From: Zygnema cylindricum
Taxonomy: Eukaryota; Streptophyta; Zygnematophyceae; Zygnematales; Zygnemataceae
Length of the DNA stretch: 22,082 nt
Direction of reading: 5' to 3'
NCBI GenBank assembly: GCA_037447655.1
Contig: JBBHKE010000597.1
Location: 64,001-86,082 of the forward strand
The position numbers and the translations under genes were made by a program. The notes beneath the pieces are model-generated. The model made no database searches and was not told where the DNA came from. It saw nothing but the letters and a program-made list of their open reading frames with translations. Below are positions 1 to 9,228 of this stretch, piece after piece (position 1 is the first letter of the stretch; each line of letters begins with the position of its first letter).

Positions 1-1093
1 GTAGATTGAGTGTGACATAATAAAACCAATTTTATGCATTTTATTTTTTTATTTTTTTTGGTTATTCTGGCCTTGTAAAAACGAGGTAAGATTTTCGGAT
101 GAAACAACTTTAAAAAAAAGACTTGCTATCCGCCTTTGTTTGAGATGAGCGACATGACAATAATAATTGTGTTTTTACTTTTGAAAGGTAGATAAAATGT
201 TTGAATACCTCGAGCAGTGGTCCAAAAATGTCACTTTGACTGTTTCTTCCCGCTTCCCACCTGTTAATTAGTGTCCTGGCGAAAGAATGCGGAATAGTGA
301 AGTTTGAAGGGGTGGTAAAGTTTGAAGGTGCAGCGAGTGCGAGTTGATGTGACTTCAGAGATTTCTCATCTTTTCGTCAAATGGCGTCGGAATTTTATGG
401 CACGTGCGTACAAATGTTCCTATTTGTTTATTAAAAATTATTTTGTTTTGCCGATGTATTTCCAAAAAAAAATTGAAAATGGCGTTTCTTGTCGTGGCAG
501 TGGGTCGTAAAACACAAGACGACAGCATGTAGTACATTCTAAATTCGACGATGACGCAAAATGTACTTCTCCTTTTTTCGATTTTTATGTACAGTTGAGA
601 CTTACGCGGTATGACGCTAAGTTTTACAAAGAAAACGACAAAAAAAACCCCTTTACTATGCACATGGGGACATACCCTTACCGTCGATAATTTGTTGGTC
701 GAGCAAAATATCGAGACCCATCACCGTTCGGAAATCGATAACTATAGGTATCGGTTTTATCGTGATTAGTTTTTTACAGATACAGAACACTACGAGTCTA
801 TAAATTTGAGGGCGATTTTTGTGTCAACGCACTCACTCTCGCGTGTCGTATTTGATACTTTTTCTATACGAATGTACAAAATAATTAACTAATTTAGTAC
901 GAACTGGCACATTTCGTTCATAACATTATTTAGAAACCGCCCACATTAGAGTTATTTACGCTAATTATATAGTATCGTTATTAACGTACTGAAACTATTA
1001 ATGTTAGTACTTCTATTTAAGGTTCAAGGGTCAGAATTTAAGGGCGCGAATATAGTGTTATTAACACTATAAGCGAATCACGGTGTATAGTCC
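1..1093. other. AT-rich spacer, no gene recognised
   Basis: The six reading frames hold only short open stretches with no recognisable domain. A near-palindrome, TATAGTGTTATTAACACTATA, sits at about 1051-1071. Phrases such as AACACTAATAAC recur near 3243 and 19748, which suggests debris of dispersed repeats, but I could not define an element boundary here. Confidence 0.5.
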
Positions 1094-1228
1094 TACAATT
1101 TTTGCATCTTTTGAACCCGTTCTGATGTTATCGGATGTTATCGGGTGAAAATATAGAAGGTCATTTAAACCCATTCTGTGTTTTTCGGCAATCTTGTCAC
1201 ATGTGAGACCTCCTTTTGGAACTAAAAA
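1094..1228 (-). CDS. LysM-domain exon fragment (isolated)
   Basis: Reading the minus strand gives one LysM-like module of about 45 residues. It has a start of the form FLVPKGG followed by LTCDKIAEKHRMGLNDLL, then a histidine-proline turn and ITSDNIRTG. This follows the LysM order: a first strand ending in Gly, Thr, Cys; helix 1 with an Ile-Ala pair; a short loop; helix 2 with Leu-Leu; then a Pro-containing turn and an N-I-x-x-G strand. LysM modules bind GlcNAc polymers such as chitin or peptidoglycan outside the cell. An AG preceded by a T run lies at about 1230 and could be a splice acceptor, and GT dinucleotides follow the module. No initiator methionine or signal peptide is visible, so it is an internal exon or a relic. 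It lies on the same strand as the LysM exons beyond 9 kb but is separated from them by the copia element, so membership of the same gene is inference. Confidence 0.5.
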
Positions 1229-1367
1229 AATTATGTTTTGTGTTCTAAGGGAGAATAAGGACACAGCAAAAAGTGCAAAAAGTATGACAATATATAACTT
1301 TTTGTTATTTATCTAGTTTCCAATGGAGATGAAAAACAGTATCCTCAACCCCTCCTCAAATAAACAT

Positions 1368-1645
1368 TCCCAATCCCTCCCTCTCCCTCCTCCGCCCCCC
1401 TTTTTCATTCTTTTTCAATTGTTTTCCTCTTTTTTAGTTCTTTTTAGCCCTTCCTTCTCCCCCCTCTTTTTATCCTTGCAGGTTTTTTCCTACCCTTTTT
1501 CTTCCCCTTCCTTCCTTCCTTCCTCCCTCCCTCCCTATCTCCCTCCCTCCCTCCCTCCCTCTCTTCCTCCCTCCCTCCCTCCCTCCGCATTCACACTTCT
1601 GTCTTTATTTTCTGTCGCTCGCTCTCCTCTCTCCTCCCTCTTTCT
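1368..1645. repeat. Polypyrimidine low-complexity tract (CCCT/CCTT)n
   Basis: The plus strand is almost pure C and T, with a core of CCTT and CCCT tetranucleotides at about 1507-1587. A proline/serine/leucine-rich open frame crosses it, but the low complexity explains that frame. Such mirror-symmetric pyrimidine tracts can form triplex DNA; here it is most simply a microsatellite. Confidence 0.85.
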
Positions 1646-1739
1646 CAATTCTCCCTTCTTCTTTGCATTCTACTCCACTCATCCCCTCTGGCCAATGCGA
1701 AAAAAACGGCGGATACTCCACTGTGAGTGAGAAGAATAC

Positions 1740-2734
1740 TCCACTGCACGAAATTCGGGGACTTGTAAAAATGTAACATGTTGACACGTGTACTATCCCT
1801 GATTCTTTGGGCCTTAGATTTCATTTAAAACAAGCGATCAGTCTAGTAGAAAACGATGTTTGGTTTTTTTTCTTCTTCTTCCTCGTCACTTTTTTCAGAT
1901 TTTAAGAGTGTATGTGTAGAAAATGATACATTAAATGCATTTTAGAAAATGGAGAGGAAGAAGAGGAAGAAGTAAAAAATCTATTTGTAGTTATTTGCAT
2001 AGTGGATGAACTATGTGACAAGAGAGTGAGCTCCGATGACAATTGCACGAACTGGGAAGGCAACTTATACCAAAAATGGCACAAAACGACAAACCGTAAG
2101 CGACAAAATGAGAGACCTTTCATAATTTGCATGGTCAACTCCGGCCCAACCAGCGGAAAAGCTTACCTGCGAGCCGTACGATCAAGAAATAAGCTCCACC
2201 GTTCGATTGGTTCCATTTTGACTTGGGGGCTGCTTGAGATTTACGGCTAGATCTGTGAAAGCGAAAGAAAACGATACGAGTCTTACGTTGACTTGTACGG
2301 GCTCGGCCCCATTTTCGTAGGGTGCTGCGTTAAATATAAGCGGGCAAAGCCGAAAGTGCTTTGCATAATTTGTCGTTTCCAAGACAGCTTGAAGTTACTC
2401 ACCGTGAATCGTAATTAGCGTTAATAATTTTTCCGCCACTGAATTCATCGTTTCTCCGTACACACTTGTCCAATTTTTAATTTAAGACCGCCAATCTTAA
2501 GCTGCGAATAAAACTTTTCAATCGCAACCGTCAGATCCACAATCCGACACGTTTGTAGGGAGAAAAGATGTTTACAGAGACAAAAAAAACATGATTACGA
2601 TTCACGGCGGTAGTTGCAGTCAACGTCCGTACTGCCATCACTGCGGTCGTCCAAGACTTGCCTCCGCCCTCCTCCGCCGTACAGATTTGCTGATATCGTA
2701 CAAACCTAGTACAGACTGAAGGCAAATAATGAAA
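1740..2734. other. Spacer with no supported gene
   Basis: Short open frames occur on both strands, the longest being 82 codons on the plus strand at 2002-2250 and 78 codons on the minus strand at 1902-2138. None has a recognisable motif, convincing splice signals or conserved composition. I see no RNA gene or element boundary. Confidence 0.45.
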
Positions 2735-2754
2735 TAATATTAGTACTAATATTA
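2735..2754. repeat. Perfect 20-bp palindrome
   Basis: TAATATTAGTACTAATATTA is its own reverse complement. It lies about 30 bp upstream of the hAT-type MITE. It could be a small cruciform or simply AT-rich chance symmetry; no function is implied. Confidence 0.6.
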
Positions 2755-2968
2755 GCTCTAATTAGGAATATGTATTGTATTTTCTAGTGTTGGGTATCGA
2801 GGACCTATTGCCGATATTCGATATATATCGAATTTTAGGTATCCGATAATCGATATATTGAATCCATGTACCTAGAAGCTAAATATCCGGATATTTATGC
2901 GATTTGTTTTTCTTCCGGATTTTTTTTTTTTTTCCCAATTTTTTTCTCATAACCCCCACCCCGCCACA

Positions 2969-3019
2969 CCCCCCCCCCCCCGTGGCGCGCGCTCAGTGGG
3001 GGGGGGGGGGGGGGGGGGG
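2969..3019. repeat. C13 / G22 homopolymer fold-back inside the MITE
   Basis: A run of 13 C (2969-2981) is followed by a short GC-rich spacer containing GCGCGCGC and then a run of 22 G (2998-3019). The two runs are complementary, so they can form a very stable hairpin; the G run could alternatively form quadruplexes. Run lengths are prone to sequencing and assembly error. Confidence 0.8.
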
Positions 3020-3118
3020 ACGGGATTCCGTACGAATTTCTGTACTTTAGCTGTATGGACACCCATTTTTTGCAAAATATATCGCGATAATTTATGTCGG
3101 TCCCGGTACGATATATCA

Positions 3119-3182
3119 AGGAGTCTGCTCAATCGATATTCGATATATCGAGGAGTCTGCTCGATCAATATTCGATATATCA
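3119..3182. repeat. 32-bp direct repeat x2 in the MITE right arm
   Basis: Two adjacent 32-bp units start at 3119 and 3151. Each begins AGGAGTCTGCTC and ends in a CGATATATC-type motif, with only a few differences between them. They sit in the subterminal region where hAT elements carry transposase-binding repeats, so a local duplication of binding sites is plausible. Confidence 0.8.
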
Positions 3183-3406
3183 AATATCGAAATTATCGCA
3201 ATATGAATTTACCCGATACCCAACACTAGTATTTTCGCATTAACACTAATAAATCCTTAACGCTAATAACGATGGGCAGGGGACAAAAGAAATCAATACT
3301 TACTTCATTAGAAGTAACTAATCAATTTGTTCCCTTAACAATCAAAAATTACTTCGATAAAAGTAATCAATCAATTGTCCCCTTCCCTGCTTATAAGTGT
3401 CCCAAC

Positions 3407-3948
3407 TGTTAGGAATTCAATGTGTAAATTATGTTCAGTCTCGCGTTTTAATTCAGTTTGCGTTCTCAGTTATATATAATGTTCAGTTGACGTCGGCAGT
3501 TATGTTTTGTTTTGGTACCTCCTGTTTTGTTTGAGTGTCGGTTAAGGTTTGTGACGTGGTAATGTACGGTTGGTGAATTATTTAGTGCGTAGAACCGCGG
3601 TACGGTCTTTGGTCCAGCTCACGGTTAGTTTCGGCGCACTAATGTTCTATTAGGCGTTTTGGCGCCCAAGTGTCAAAATTATAAAAGTGGAGTCTGAATG
3701 GAACTGTGACAGAAGTAGTATAGTTCTGTCTTCTGGTGATGTTGGAAGAAATTATTTTAGAAGGAGTGTAGTATAGTTTGATATATCAGAAAAGGAAGTG
3801 AAGTTGAAAAAGAAAGGGGATGTAAAAAGTTTGATTGAATATATTTTCTATTTGGTCGAATTCCTTCGTTATCTGTGAATTTCTAATGTCTGGAATATTT
3901 GAATGCTTCCGCTGGTGAATAATTGATTTACATGATCCTGTTCTAACA
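3407..3948 (+). repeat. 5' long terminal repeat of the copia element
   Basis: The 542-bp segment starts TGTTAGGAA and ends TTCTAACA, giving the usual TG...CA ends within a short inverted repeat. It is followed after two bases by the primer-binding site, which fixes its right edge. The left edge is inferred from the inverted repeat, because no second LTR exists in the window for comparison. A TATA-like stretch lies at 3471-3480. Confidence 0.8.
3471..3480 (+). promoter_or_regulatory. Putative TATA box in the LTR
   Basis: TATATATAAT lies 65 bp inside the LTR, consistent with the U3 promoter of a copia element. This is a motif match only. Confidence 0.4.
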
Positions 3949-3950
3949 AG

Positions 3951-3964
3951 TGGTATCGGAGCTG
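3951..3964 (+). other. Primer-binding site (initiator tRNA-Met type)
   Basis: TGGTATCGGAGC begins two bases after the LTR. It matches the common plant copia primer-binding site TGGTATCAGAGC, complementary to the 3' end of initiator methionine tRNA, at 11 of 12 positions (A to G at position 8). It would prime minus-strand cDNA synthesis. Confidence 0.85.
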
Positions 3965-4023
3965 GTAAAAGCTCCTAGTAGTAGAAAAGCTCCCAGTAGT
4001 ATAAATTACTGTTATCAGTCAGT

Positions 4024-5560
4024 GTGGTGAGTGTTGCTGCAATTGGAGGAAAGAAGAAGTCTCCAGCTCCGCAGCCTACACCTGTGCAGTCAGACACTCG
4101 AGAGCCGAGTCACAGGGGCTTCAGTGCTGCCCAGTCTGACACTCGAGAGCCGAGTCACAAGGGCTTCAGTGCTGCCCAGTTCGAAGAAGAAGAAGACACG
4201 TTTCCACCAGATGATTATGAACAAGAGGAAGTAGGAGGAGCATGGGTGTTTCTGACGGAGGAGAGACTTCAGAAACCGTTGACTGGATTTCTTCAGAGTG
4301 TGCTCTCAGCTGCCCCTCAGAGGGGCAGGCTGCAAATTGGTAACAACGATGGTTACTATGAAACTGAAGAAGAGAGGAGAGGAAGAATTCGAAAGGGGAA
4401 ATTCGCAGCTGAAGATGAGTCTGATTTGGAGGAGGACAGCGATGAGGAAGAATTGATTGAGATGCCCGGCAAAGTCGTTCTCTTCAACGGAACGAATTAC
4501 TATATTTGGAAGCGATATATTAAAGGACAGCTAGAACTTCGGCATCTTTGGAAAATTGTTACTGGAGAGGAGACTATGCCAATCTCTGATCGAAAGGCTA
4601 GAAATAGATGGAAACGAAAGAATGTCGCGGCCTATACTGGTCTCATGCAAACTTGTACGCCCGCAGTTCATGATTATTTTCTGACGCACGATTCTGCTCA
4701 TAAATGTTGGCGGGCTATCGAGAATGAATTTGAAAAAGGAAATCAAAATCGCGGCCAACATGCATATACCGAATTTCTCAATTTCAAGATGAATGCAACT
4801 GAATCAATAGGAGATGCTTCGAAACGCTTCAATATTATTGTGGAGCGACTTGCAGCCACCGGACGGTTTGTCATTGAGGCGGATAAAGTTACCGGCTTTC
4901 TCAATGCCTTGCCGGATAGGCTTGTCCATCTCAAAGAAATTTTGAGTGTGAAAAAGAGGTTAACTTACGAGTTTGTATTATCCTATTTAAAAGATAACGA
5001 AGATAATCGAGTGAGTTCTTCTCGGAGAACTCCTTCCGGTACTCTGAACGCCACCGTTCCGAATTCAGGCGATCTATATTCTTTGCGTGGTGGCGGGAAG
5101 AGGAGGAGGAAGGGGTGGAGGCCCACGAGGTAGAGGAAGGGGACAAGTAAAAGGAGGAAATCAAAAACCATTTTTTGCCGCCCCCGATCTGAACTCAGTT
5201 GCATGCTTTCAATGCAACAAGCTCGGACATATGGCGGCATCATGTCCCGACAAGGAGCGACAATGTTATTATTGCGGCAAATGGGGGCATGTGAGTCCTC
5301 AATGTTACGCAAAATCGGAGTCCGAAGGAGGAGGTGGTAGAGGAGGAGCTAATGGTGGCCGTGGTGGTCCTACTAGTGGCCGTGGTGGTGGCTGATTTGG
5401 CGGCCGAGGTGGAGGACGCCTTGGTGGTCGTGGAGGTGGACGAAATGGTGGCCGATTTGGAGGCCATGGAAATTATATGGGAAATCGAAATGACGATTAT
5501 GAAGAAGAAGAGGAATCGGGTGCTCAAATTTTCTCATGTCTAAATTTATCCATAAATTCA
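4024..5560 (+). pseudogene. gag: copia gag with two CCHC zinc knuckles, broken
   Basis: The first open frame (4024-5133, 369 codons) begins at a GTG. The first in-frame ATG is at 4462, immediately before the conserved gag start LFNGTNYYIWKRYIKGQL, so the true start may be there or on an upstream exon or readthrough product. The gag core is of the UBN2/DUF4219 type found in plant copia elements. The upstream 146 codons are acidic and include a 15-residue tandem duplication (QSDTREPSH...GFSAA, 4087-4176). Near 5090 the reading shifts by one base into a Gly-Arg-rich frame carrying two CX2CX4HX4C knuckles, CFQCNKLGHMAASC and CYYCGKWGHVSPQC, which bind RNA during packaging. A TGA at 5393-5395, probably from CGA by transition, interrupts the Gly-Arg tail; the same frame then continues. 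Non-functional as it stands. Confidence 0.88.
4087..4176 (+). repeat. 45-bp in-frame tandem duplication at the start of gag
   Basis: Two 45-bp units (4087-4131 and 4132-4176) encode the same 15-residue sequence with a single Arg/Lys difference. The in-frame length suggests the duplication arose or was kept while the frame was translated. Confidence 0.9.
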
Positions 5561-5590
5561 CCCAATGAAAAGTCAAAATCGGAGAAAGAG

Positions 5591-5805
5591 TGGGTGATTG
5601 ATTCCGGAGCGTCGCATCACGTTTGCACCGATGTAACGCTATTTAATGATTTGCGGCAATTGACGGTTCCAAATTAATTACAGTGGCAAGTGGGCAAGTC
5701 ATTACGGTTGGAAAAGTAGGCACGGTCCGAATTAACCTGCATAGTTATGATTTTGATGATACGGAAATCATTTTGATGGTACGGAACACTTCACAAGCGC
5801 TCGTC
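5591..5805 (+). pseudogene. copia aspartic protease remnant
   Basis: WVIDSGASHHVC contains the D-S-G active site (Asp codon at 5600) of the retropepsin that cuts the copia polyprotein; the His-His-Val-Cys following it is typical of copia. The frame ends at TAA 5675-5677. The matching continuation lies in another frame, reading ITVASGQVITVGKVGTV, so a one-base shift separates the halves. That frame ends at TAG 5806-5808. After this, recognisable pieces (NVLYLPD; LSVPQIQSVGGSVLAL) are interrupted by a 14-bp tandem duplication that introduces a stop. Confidence 0.85.
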
Positions 5806-6052
5806 TAGTGAATGTTTTATACCTTCCAGACGGATCTGAGTAGACGGATCTGAGTGTGCCTCAAATTCAGAGCGTGGGTGGAAGTGTACTTGCACTTAGT
5901 GACTCTTCAATTCAAATTAAAACTCAAAAGGAGTTGTCATTTGTGAAAGAGAGGTGACAAAAAATCTGCATAGTCGGCTAATTTGGCGCCAACTAAAATC
6001 AAAAATTCAACCAGATGGTTTGATTGGTCAGATTTCAGAACTTAAGGGTGAC

Positions 6053-6910
6053 TTAACTCTTTGGCACCATTAGATGTGCCACACATCCGAGGGTAGTTTG
6101 AGGCGGATGATTAAAGTGGGATGTGCGAGAGGTTTGGATTGGACATCGGGAGAAAAAGTAAATGGATGCGAAGGGTGCAGCTGAGGGAGGCAAATTCGGA
6201 AGCCTCACCCGGCTAAGGATACAAAATTCAGATCCGAAAAACCACTTGATTTGGTTCATGTGGATTTATACGGACACATTAAACCGGAGAGTATTGGGGG
6301 AAATAGATATTTAATGGTGAAAGTAGATGATTACTCACGATTTTCTTGGGTACTCCTTTTGAGTTCAAAATCTGAAGCTCTTGAGAGATTTAAGGAGTGC
6401 CATGTCATGGCACAAAGACAATGCGAAAGAAAATTGAAATCAATTCGAACCGACAATGGTGAAGAATTCATCGCATTTGATGGATATTGTCAAGAATGGA
6501 TTATTAAGCATCAGTTGACGCCTTCTTACTCCCGATAATCTAATAGAGTTGCAGAATGGAAAAACCGGACACTACAAGAAATGGTCCGCTCCATGGTGCA
6601 CACATCCTGTCTCTCAATGTTATTTTGGGGGGATGCGATTTTAACCGCCAACACCATTTGTAATCGGCGGCTTACTTTAATTTTAGGTGATATGAATCCT
6701 CACGAGTTATGGTACGGCAGAAAACCGACACTTCATCACCTCGGATTTGGGGATGCCAAGCGACCGTCTATGTGGAATCGCAAAAGAAAAAAGGAAAATT
6801 TGCGGCAAAGAGTTGGATCGGAATTTTCGTCATCTATAGTTCAAAAGGAAATCTATACCGAATCTATGATCCGGTTTATAGTACAATTACTGAATCCCGG
6901 AATGTAGATT
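6053..6910 (+). pseudogene. copia integrase (pre-integrase zinc finger and catalytic core), broken
   Basis: The gag-pre-integrase zinc-binding region is visible from 6053: LTLWHH, a TAG at 6071-6073, then MCHTSEGSLRRM and CEGC, with TGA at 6182-6184. The catalytic core follows. The first acidic residue is in VDLYG (Asp codon 6263), the second in SIRTDNGEEF (Asp 6452), and the third is the Glu of VAEWKNR (6554). All three catalytic acids of the DDE integrase are therefore still encoded, but a TAA at 6536-6538 lies between the second and third. A frameshift near 6745 moves the C-terminal part (GCQATVYVESQKKKGKF, KSWIGIFVIYSSKGNLYRIY) into another frame. Integrase would insert the cDNA into chromosomal DNA. 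Confidence 0.87.
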
Positions 6911-7400
6911 TCCATGAAGACTTAAAATCAGCAATGGAGGGATCGGCAAAATCTCACAAAAATCTTGATTTTCTTGAAGAAGACGAAATTGCTCAATTTC
7001 CGAACATTGAAGGATCGGATTTAGAAAATGAGCCTGAGTGGGGGTCTAAAGTTAAGAGGAAGAAAAGAAAACTGGACATTAAGAATGACACTGGGGACAT
7101 TGACATTGAATCTCAAAGTGTCAATTCCCGAATGTCCTCGGAATCTCGAAATTCTCAAAATTCTAAATCTAGTTTGCCGAGTGTAACTGAAATGGAACCA
7201 AATGTTGAAGAAGATGTTCGATTACGTAGGAGTATTAGAGATACAAGGGGAAGGAAACCGACACGCTTGTCGTATGATAAAAAAGGGGGAAATGCCGAAA
7301 ATACTCACTACTTTATTTCGGCATCGAGAGAGGAGGATTTCCTCCTTAGCAATCACTTTGTGAGACCTCCCCCGGTGACCCTCGATCGTATTCTGATGCA
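6911..7400 (+). pseudogene. integrase-reverse transcriptase linker of the copia polyprotein
   Basis: This stretch continues the open frame 6709-7566. It is hydrophilic and rich in Ser, Asn, Lys and Glu, like the variable linker between copia integrase and reverse transcriptase. It includes an RRSIRDTRGRKPTRL segment, which resembles the R-S-x-R-x-x-K-x-P motif that precedes reverse transcriptase in plant copia polyproteins. No catalytic motif is expected here. Confidence 0.7.
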
Positions 7401-7434
7401 AGAAATTCAGGTGATTGAGAGTCAAAATGGCAAC

Positions 7435-8356
7435 CGGCTTGGGAAAAAGAGTATAAGTCCATTGTCGAAAATCGAACATTTGATGAAGTTGATCTACCAG
7501 ACGGAAAAAAGGCCATCGATGCGAAGTGGATTTTCAAGACCAAAACTGGTGCGTCTGGAGAGGTGATTAAATATAAGGCTAGACTAGTTTGCAAAGGATT
7601 TCAACAACGGGAAGGAGTAGATTACATGGAGACATATGCGCCTGTAGTTAAATTCGACTCGTTGCAAATGATTGTGGCGATTGCGGCAGCCGGTAAAAAG
7701 CACATCCATCAAATGGATGTGGAGACGGCGTTCTTAAATGGCGAACTTGAAGAAGAAGTATACATGAAGGTTACGGAAGGAGTTATATCAAAGGAAGGGA
7801 AGGTGTGGCGGCTGCGAAAGTCTCTTTACGGCTTGAAGCAGGCGCCTCGTACTTGGTACTTACGCCTACATTCCGTTCTTACCGAATTTGGATTTGTCCG
7901 CACTACCTCAGATTCGGGAGTTTATATTAAGGGGGAAGGAGAAGATCAAATTATCTTCTTAGTTTATGTTGATGATTTTCTGATGACTTCTGACAGTGTG
8001 CAGAAAATCAATGAATTGAAGGCTTATTTGCGCCTTCACTTCAAGGTGACGGATTTGGGGGAAGTTCGTTACATATTGGGGATTGAGGTGATTCGTCACC
8101 CTAATGGTGACATTAAATTGAGCCAGGCTCAATACTGCAAGGAAGTTCTGACGCGGTTTGGCATGCTGAATGCAAAACCGATTTCTACTCCCTTGGATCC
8201 GAAAATGCAAATTCGGAAATTTGAGGAGGAGACAGATGTTGAAGTTCCGTATCGGGAAGTGATCGAAAGTTTGATGTACCTGAGTGTAGGTACAAGGCCT
8301 GACCGGCGGCAGTCTCAATTGTTAGCCGATATTGTCATGCGCCGAAGAAGGTTCAC
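7435..8356 (+). pseudogene. copia reverse transcriptase, nearly complete
   Basis: The conserved start of the RVT_2 domain (WEKEYKSIVENRTFDEV, then AIDAKWIFKTK) is read from about 7435 and runs on through 7563-8369, reached by a frameshift from the linker frame. Recognisable motifs are ARLVCKGFQQ, QMDVETAFLNGELEEEVYM (first catalytic Asp codon at 7716), RKSLYGLKQAPRTWY, the YVDD active site (7965-7976), and the thumb region with PYREVIESLMYLSVGTRPD. The enzyme copies element RNA into cDNA. The frame is lost at about 8303 after TRPD. The expected continuation AAVSIVSRYCHAPKKVH lies in another frame and meets TAG at 8357-8359, where Trp is usual. This is the best preserved part of the element. 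Confidence 0.92.
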
Positions 8357-8359
8357 TAG

Positions 8360-8563
8360 GAAGCCGTGACACGTATTTTTCGATATCTGGCTGGTACCGT
8401 CGACATCGGCTTATTATATAAATCGAATGGAAGCTTAGAGTGTTTCGGCTACTGTGATGCAGATTGGGGAGGCGATTTTGACTACGGAAAGTCAACCTCC
8501 GGATACGCTTTTATTTTGAGTGGAGCGGCAGTTTCGTGGAGTTCGAGACTCCAACCGACCGTC
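8360..8563 (+). pseudogene. copia RNase H, C-terminally truncated
   Basis: The frame encodes IFRYLAGTVDIGLLY, then YCDADWGGDFDYGKSTSGY (first catalytic Asp codon 8456) and AVSWSSRLQPTV, the standard start of copia RNase H. Right after QPTV the family continues with a conserved stretch holding further active-site acids; here unrelated sequence begins at about 8564. RNase H would degrade the RNA strand during cDNA synthesis. The abrupt loss of homology marks the 3' breakpoint of the element, caused by deletion or by a second insertion. Confidence 0.9.
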
Positions 8564-9228
8564 CCGTTTATCGATGACGTTATGTATATGTCGAACTGCA
8601 TATTGAACTCAAACGTTGATCATATTCTCGAGCGAAAACGAATGAAAAATCTATGCATCAACAGTCTCAATTATTTCTTCCTTTTGCAAATCACAATTCA
8701 TTACAGCGTTTGGGAAAAATGACAATACCATGCGATTAAGCTTCCGGTAAGTTTATTAATTTTTTTTTTTTATGGGAAACAGAAACTTACACGATCTTGT
8801 ACTGTCATTACACTCTTCAACCAACAGTTTTTCTGTGTGGAACTAGAATGCACAAACAAATCAGTGAAAAAAATATACGTTTTTAAGCAATGAGAATCAG
8901 AAGTATAATATGTGTCGGAACATACATTTTGGATAATCTCAAGGTAGGAGATTAAGATGGGAGTCAGAAAAAGCATTAGCGAAACGAGAACTACCACCGT
9001 GGAGCAAAATGCACACGGATACATTAAAGAGTTCTGATGAACAACAAGGGTCTAATATGTAGAGGAAGATGAGGGTGAGAACTACAATTGAGGCAGGAGT
9101 AGAGATTAAGTTATGCAGAATGGCAAAGCTCACGCAGGCATTGATGGAGAAACAAAATTAAGATAACAAAAGCTGCGGGTTTTTAAATCTCTTTTAAATG
9201 GATATTTTGGAGATGGGTCAAAAACTAC
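8564..9228. other. Spacer after the copia breakpoint
   Basis: No LTR, polypurine tract or recognisable exon is visible. Hydrophobic minus-strand open frames exist (for example 8770-9024, 84 codons with an ATG at 9024), but they lack family features. By position this would be intron or downstream DNA of the LysM candidate gene. Confidence 0.4.

Larger units (their letters stand above)
2785..3228. mobile_element. hAT-type MITE, 444 bp, with 8-bp TSD
   Basis: The ends are perfect 15-bp terminal inverted repeats: TAGTGTTGGGTATCG at 2785-2799 and its reverse complement at 3214-3228. They are flanked by an identical 8-bp direct repeat, GTATTTTC, at 2777-2784 and 3229-3236. An 8-bp target-site duplication with TAG/CAG-starting short inverted repeats is the signature of the hAT superfamily. 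The interior has no transposase, so this is a non-autonomous miniature element that depends on a transposase encoded elsewhere. Both subterminal regions are crowded with ATATCGA-type motifs (for example 2811-2832, 2848-2859, 3133-3182), as expected for hAT transposase-binding subterminal repeats. The right arm contains a 32-bp direct repeat, and the centre holds long C and G runs. The intact duplication implies limited decay since insertion. Confidence 0.9.
3407..8563 (+). mobile_element. Ty1/copia LTR retrotransposon, decayed, 3'-truncated
   Basis: The order 5' LTR, primer-binding site, gag with zinc knuckles, protease, integrase, reverse transcriptase, RNase H is the Ty1/copia order (integrase before reverse transcriptase). 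The element encoded its own reverse transcription and integration. It is now non-functional: at least four frameshifts and several in-frame stops break the polyprotein, a 14-bp duplication (5828-5841 repeated at 5842-5855) disrupts the region after the protease, and the element stops inside RNase H at about 8563. I find no polypurine tract, no 3' LTR and no sequence resembling the 5' LTR further downstream, so no target-site duplication can be verified. It runs opposite to the LysM/EGF exon candidates and lies between two of them. Confidence 0.93.

Noticed and set aside
1323-1730. 135-codon proline/serine/leucine-rich open frame
   Set aside because: It lies across the CCCT/CCTT microsatellite; low complexity explains both the open frame and the composition.
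2897-3229. Glycine- and proline-rich open frames on both strands
   Set aside because: They fall inside the MITE and are produced by the C and G homopolymer runs.
8770-9024. 84-codon hydrophobic minus-strand frame starting MYPCAFC
   Set aside because: It has an ATG and a hydrophobic start but no further feature, and it lies in T-rich DNA where such frames are common.
8564-9228. A 3' LTR for the copia element
   Set aside because: No sequence resembling the TGTTAGGAA start or the TATA region of the 5' LTR was found here or further downstream.
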